Both the position numbers and the translations under genes were made by a program. From positions 1,054,001 to 1,118,000 of the forward strand of contig NZ_PRDB01000001.1 in assembly GCF_002925905.1 (NCBI RefSeq): a stretch of DNA of 64,000 nt, read 5' to 3'. Below, one piece after another: positions 60,302-64,000 of the stretch. This stretch comes from Klebsiella michiganensis (GTDB lineage Bacteria; Pseudomonadota; Gammaproteobacteria; Enterobacterales; Enterobacteriaceae). Every line of letters begins with the position of its first letter. Position 1 is the first letter of the stretch. Below the pieces are notes generated by a model, which saw only the letters and a program-made list of their open reading frames with translations, did no database searches and had not been told where the DNA came from.

Positions 60302-61828
60302 ATGAAAGAGACCGTAGCAATGCTTAATCAGCAGTACGTGATGCCGGAAGGATTAGCGCCCTATGCGGGCGTAACGGCGCAGAGCCCGTGGCTGGCCAGC
60401 GAAAGCGAAAAGCGGCAGCGTAAAATCTGCGCCTCGCTGGAGGAGGCGATTCGCCGTTCCGGGCTGCAAAACGGCATGACCATCTCTTTTCACCACGCCT
60501 TCCGCGGCGGCGACAAGGTGGTCAATATGGTGGTGGCGAAGCTGGCTGAGATGGGTTTTCGCGATCTGACGCTGGCTTCAAGCTCGCTTATCGATGCCCA
60601 CTGGCCGCTGATTGAGCATATTAAGAATGGCGTGATCCGGCAGATTTATACCTCGGGTCTGCGCGGTAAGCTGGGCGAAGCGATCTCCGCCGGCCTGATG
60701 GAAAATCCGGTACAAATCCACTCTCACGGCGGCAGGGCGCATTTAGTGCAAACCGGTGAGCTATGCATTGATGTGGCGTTCCTCGGCGTGCCGTGCTGCG
60801 ATGAATATGGCAACGCCAACGGCTTTAGCGGTAAATCCCGCTGCGGATCGCTGGGCTACGCCAGAGTGGATGCCGAGGCCGCCGGATGCGTGGTGCTGCT
60901 CACCGAAGAGTGGGTAGATTATCCAAACTATCCGGCCAGCATCGCCCAGGATCGGGTGGATCTGATCGTGCAGGTCGATGAGGTCGGCGATCCGGCGAAA
61001 ATCACCGCCGGGGCGATCCGTTTGACCAGCAACCCGCGCGAACTGCTGATCGCCCGCCAGGCGGCGAAGGTGATCGAACACTCTGGCTATTTCAAAGACG
61101 GTTTCTCTTTGCAGACGGGGACCGGCGGCGCATCGCTGGCGGTGACCCGTTTCCTCGAAGATAAGATGCGTCGTAACAACATTACCGCCAGCTTTGGTCT
61201 GGGCGGGATCACCGGCACGATGGTCGATCTGCACGAAAAGGGGCTGATCAAAGCGCTGCTGGATACCCAGTCTTTTGACGGCGATGCCGCGCGTTCGCTG
61301 GCCAATAACCCTAACCATATTGAAATTTCCGCTAATCAGTACGCCAATCCCGGTTCGAAAGGCGTCTCCTGCGAACGCCTGAACGTGGTGATGCTGAGCG
61401 CGCTGGAGATCGATACCGGATTCAACGTTAACGTGATGACCGGCTCCAACGGCGTGCTGCGCGGCGCGTCCGGCGGCCACAGCGATACGGCGGCGGGCGC
61501 GGATTTAACCATTATCACCGCGCCGCTGGTGCGTGGGCGCATTCCGTGCGTGGTGGAGAAGGTGCTGACTTGCGTGACGCCGGGCGCCAGCGTGGATGTG
61601 CTGGTCACCGATCACGGTATCGCCGTCAACCCGGCGCGTCAGGACCTGATTGATAACCTGCGTAACGCGGGTATCCCGCTGCTGACCATTGAAGAGCTGC
61701 AGCAGCGCGCCGAACTGTTGACCGGCAAGCCTGACCCGATCGCCTTCACCGATCGGGTGGTGGCCGTGGTGCGCTATCGCGACGGGTCAGTGATTGATGT
61801 CATTCATCAGGTTAAAAGCGCCGGTTAA
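60302..61828 (+). CDS. citF: Citrate lyase alpha subunit
   Basis: Citrate:acetyl-ACP transferase, 508 residues, the Klebsiella length. It exchanges the acetyl group on CitD for citrate. CoA-transferase-like motifs include HAFRGGDKVVNMV, SGLRGKLGEAISAG and GSNGVLRGASGGHSDTAAGAD. It is 10 bases after citE, with a citG ribosome site just after its stop. Confidence 0.97.
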   Translation: MKETVAMLNQQYVMPEGLAPYAGVTAQSPWLASESEKRQRKICASLEEAIRRSGLQNGMTISFHHAFRGGDKVVNMVVAKLAEMGFRDLTLASSSLIDAHWPLIEHIKNGVIRQIYTSGLRGKLGEAISAGLMENPVQIHSHGGRAHLVQTGELCIDVAFLGVPCCDEYGNANGFSGKSRCGSLGYARVDAEAAGCVVLLTEEWVDYPNYPASIAQDRVDLIVQVDEVGDPAKITAGAIRLTSNPRELLIARQAAKVIEHSGYFKDGFSLQTGTGGASLAVTRFLEDKMRRNNITASFGLGGITGTMVDLHEKGLIKALLDTQSFDGDAARSLANNPNHIEISANQYANPGSKGVSCERLNVVMLSALEIDTGFNVNVMTGSNGVLRGASGGHSDTAAGADLTIITAPLVRGRIPCVVEKVLTCVTPGASVDVLVTDHGIAVNPARQDLIDNLRNAGIPLLTIEELQQRAELLTGKPDPIAFTDRVVAVVRYRDGSVIDVIHQVKSAG

Positions 61829-61847
61829 ACGCGCTGAGGAGAAAGGC

Positions 61848-62756
61848 ATGAGCGAAGTGATGATAAGCCAGCGTCGCCCGTTGAGCCGTCAAACGGTGAC
61901 GGCGGAGGAGATGGTTTCTCGCGTGGAACGGGCGCTGCTGACCGAAGTCCGCCTGACGCCGAAACCGGGCCTGGTGGATATTCGTAACGCCGGCGCGCAT
62001 CGGGATATGGATCTGGCCTCTTTTGAGGCCAGCACGGCGGCTGTCGCGCCATGGATGGAGAAGTTTTTCATTATGGGCCACGACACGGCCAATATCACGC
62101 CGGAGCAGGTATTGACGATGCTGCGTCCGGTGGGCATGGCGTGCGAGACGGATATGCTGGAGGCTACCGGCGGGGTGAATACCCATCGCGGCGCGATCTT
62201 CGCTTTTGGCCTGCTCAGCGCGGCGGCGGGAAGGCTGGTGGCCAGAGGGGAGCCGGTTGAACAGCACCGGGTTTGCGATCGGGTGGCCCGCTTCTGCCGC
62301 GGCCTGGTCGGGCGCGAGCTCTCCTCTCCTGAAGGAATGAAGGTCAGTAAAGGCGAAGGGCATTTCCTGCGCTACGGGCTCTCCGGCGCCAGAGGCGAAG
62401 CGGAGAGCGGCTTTCGCACCGTGCGCACCCAGGCGATGCCGGTCTTCAATCGCGTTATGGCGGACACCGGCGATACCAATCTGGCGTTACTGCAGACTCT
62501 ACTGCACCTGATGGCCTGGAATGACGATACCAATCTGGTGTCGCGCGGCGGGCTGGAAGGGCTCAATTTTGTGCAGCAGCAGGCGCAAAAGCTGCTGTGG
62601 GAAGGCGGAGTGCTGACCGATGGCGGGCTGGAGGCGCTGCGCCGGCTGGATGATGAGTTGATTATTCGCCACCTTAGCCCGGGCGGCAGCGCCGACCTGC
62701 TGGCGGTCACCTGGTTCCTGTCCGGTTTCCCGGCCGGCGAGCTGTTCCTGCACTAG
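61848..62756 (+). CDS. citG: Triphosphoribosyl-dephospho-CoA synthase CitG
   Basis: Makes the citrate lyase prosthetic-group precursor from dephospho-CoA and ATP. It has 302 residues from ATG 61848 (GAGGAGAAAGG upstream); an in-frame start inside citF is rejected. Motifs are LTEVRLTPKPGLVDIRNAGAHRDMD near the N-terminus, ATGGVNTHRGAIFAFGLL, and SKGEGHFLRYG. Last gene of the operon. No citX lies between citF and citG, unlike E. coli. Confidence 0.95.
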   Translation: MSEVMISQRRPLSRQTVTAEEMVSRVERALLTEVRLTPKPGLVDIRNAGAHRDMDLASFEASTAAVAPWMEKFFIMGHDTANITPEQVLTMLRPVGMACETDMLEATGGVNTHRGAIFAFGLLSAAAGRLVARGEPVEQHRVCDRVARFCRGLVGRELSSPEGMKVSKGEGHFLRYGLSGARGEAESGFRTVRTQAMPVFNRVMADTGDTNLALLQTLLHLMAWNDDTNLVSRGGLEGLNFVQQQAQKLLWEGGVLTDGGLEALRRLDDELIIRHLSPGGSADLLAVTWFLSGFPAGELFLH

Positions 62757-62984
62757 TCGCTGCTTTTCTGTCGCCGTATTCCCCGGATTGGCCATACAGG
62801 GCCGGGCCGGGGTTGCGGACTGCGCGCTCCTCGCTCCTCACTACTCCACGGCAAATTCCCGACACAATCTTATAGTTTTTACTGATATCGGCGGCAGTTT
62901 GTCATAAATTTCTAATTATCGGTGTTTTTGAGTAGCGGCCCATCAATGAGCTGGTTACTCTGAAAACAATTTACGTAGTGTTAA

Positions 62985-63821
<837 letters not shown>

Positions 63822-63876
63822 CGATTATTACCCATCGTGATGTGGTTATTGCTTTCAATAAGTAATTGATTGCAAG

Positions 63877-63901
63877 GGGCAATGTTTTATTGCCCTTTTT
63901 T
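63877..63901 (+). terminator. dapB terminator
   Basis: GGGCAAT, GTTTT loop, ATTGCCC form a 7-bp stem followed by TTTTTT. It ends dapB. Confidence 0.9.
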
Positions 63902-64000
63902 ATTTTTGGTGTTTAACCGATTTTTTATCGCCAAGCCTGAAAAATAGTATCTTATCCGCCTTGTTTTTGTTGTTTTATTGTAAATTTTGACCATATGGTC
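63902..64000 (+). other. Upstream region of (carAB), truncated by window edge
   Basis: AT-rich sequence after the dapB terminator. By synteny it leads into the carAB promoters, but the genes themselves lie outside the window and no promoter can be assigned here. Confidence 0.5.

Overview
The window is an enterobacterial chromosome segment. The backbone order creBCD-arcA-yjjY-lasT-thrLABC-yaaA-yaaJ-talB-mog-satP-yaaW-yaaI-dnaKJ ... nhaAR-rpsT-ribF-ileS-lspA-fkpB-ispH-rihC ... dapB-(carAB) is that of E. coli and Salmonella. An oadGAB/citS/citAB/citCDEFG citrate-fermentation cluster and an MFS gene between mog and satP point to the Klebsiella/Raoultella group. The species cannot be fixed from this sequence alone. 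No rRNA, tRNA, CRISPR array or insertion sequence was seen.

Layout. 1-3.4 kb: the Cre two-component system (creB is cut by the window edge) and its target creD, with a perfect cre tag. 3.4-5.5 kb: arcA, tiny yjjY and lasT. 5.6-10.5 kb: the threonine operon with its leader peptide and attenuator. 10.5-18 kb: yaaA, yaaJ, talB, mog, an MHS-type transporter, satP, yaaW and yaaI. 18.2-21.5 kb: dnaKJ with two sigma-32-like promoters. 21.7-30.8 kb: accessory region 1, between dnaJ and nhaA. 31.3-40.9 kb: nhaAR, rpsT, ribF-ileS-lspA-fkpB-ispH and a frameshifted rihC. 40.9-62.8 kb: accessory region 2, between rihC and dapB. It holds a ybhD/H/I/J-like tricarboxylate cluster with an extra transporter, a LysR gene with alaX, and the complete Na+-dependent citrate fermentation cluster. 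63-64 kb: dapB and the carAB upstream region.

The most interesting part is accessory region 1. It combines a LysR regulator, a three-TM holin-like protein, a GH108-type muramidase (split by a one-base frameshift), a short ToxR/CadC-like membrane regulator in the same operon as the muramidase, a large GH18 chitinase without a signal peptide, a second leaderless 1019-aa protein with two related beta-rich modules and an unrecognised catalytic-looking C-terminus, and an IprA/YaiV-like regulator. No other phage genes are present. The set resembles holin/endolysin-dependent (type 10) secretion loci, such as Serratia ChiWXYZ for chitinases and the Yersinia Tc lysis cassettes. It differs in gene order and orientation, in using a GH108 muramidase, and in having no visible spanins. 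I infer a chitinase-release system controlled by up to three regulators.

In accessory region 2, CitA/CitB sense citrate. CitS imports it with Na+. Citrate lyase (CitDEF, activated by CitC and CitG) splits it, and OadGAB decarboxylates the oxaloacetate while exporting Na+. citX is not in the operon. A 126-bp ERIC element lies in the citS leader. Two genes in the window (the muramidase and rihC) have single-base frameshifts in the same CCCCGA context. They should be confirmed against reads before being called true mutations.
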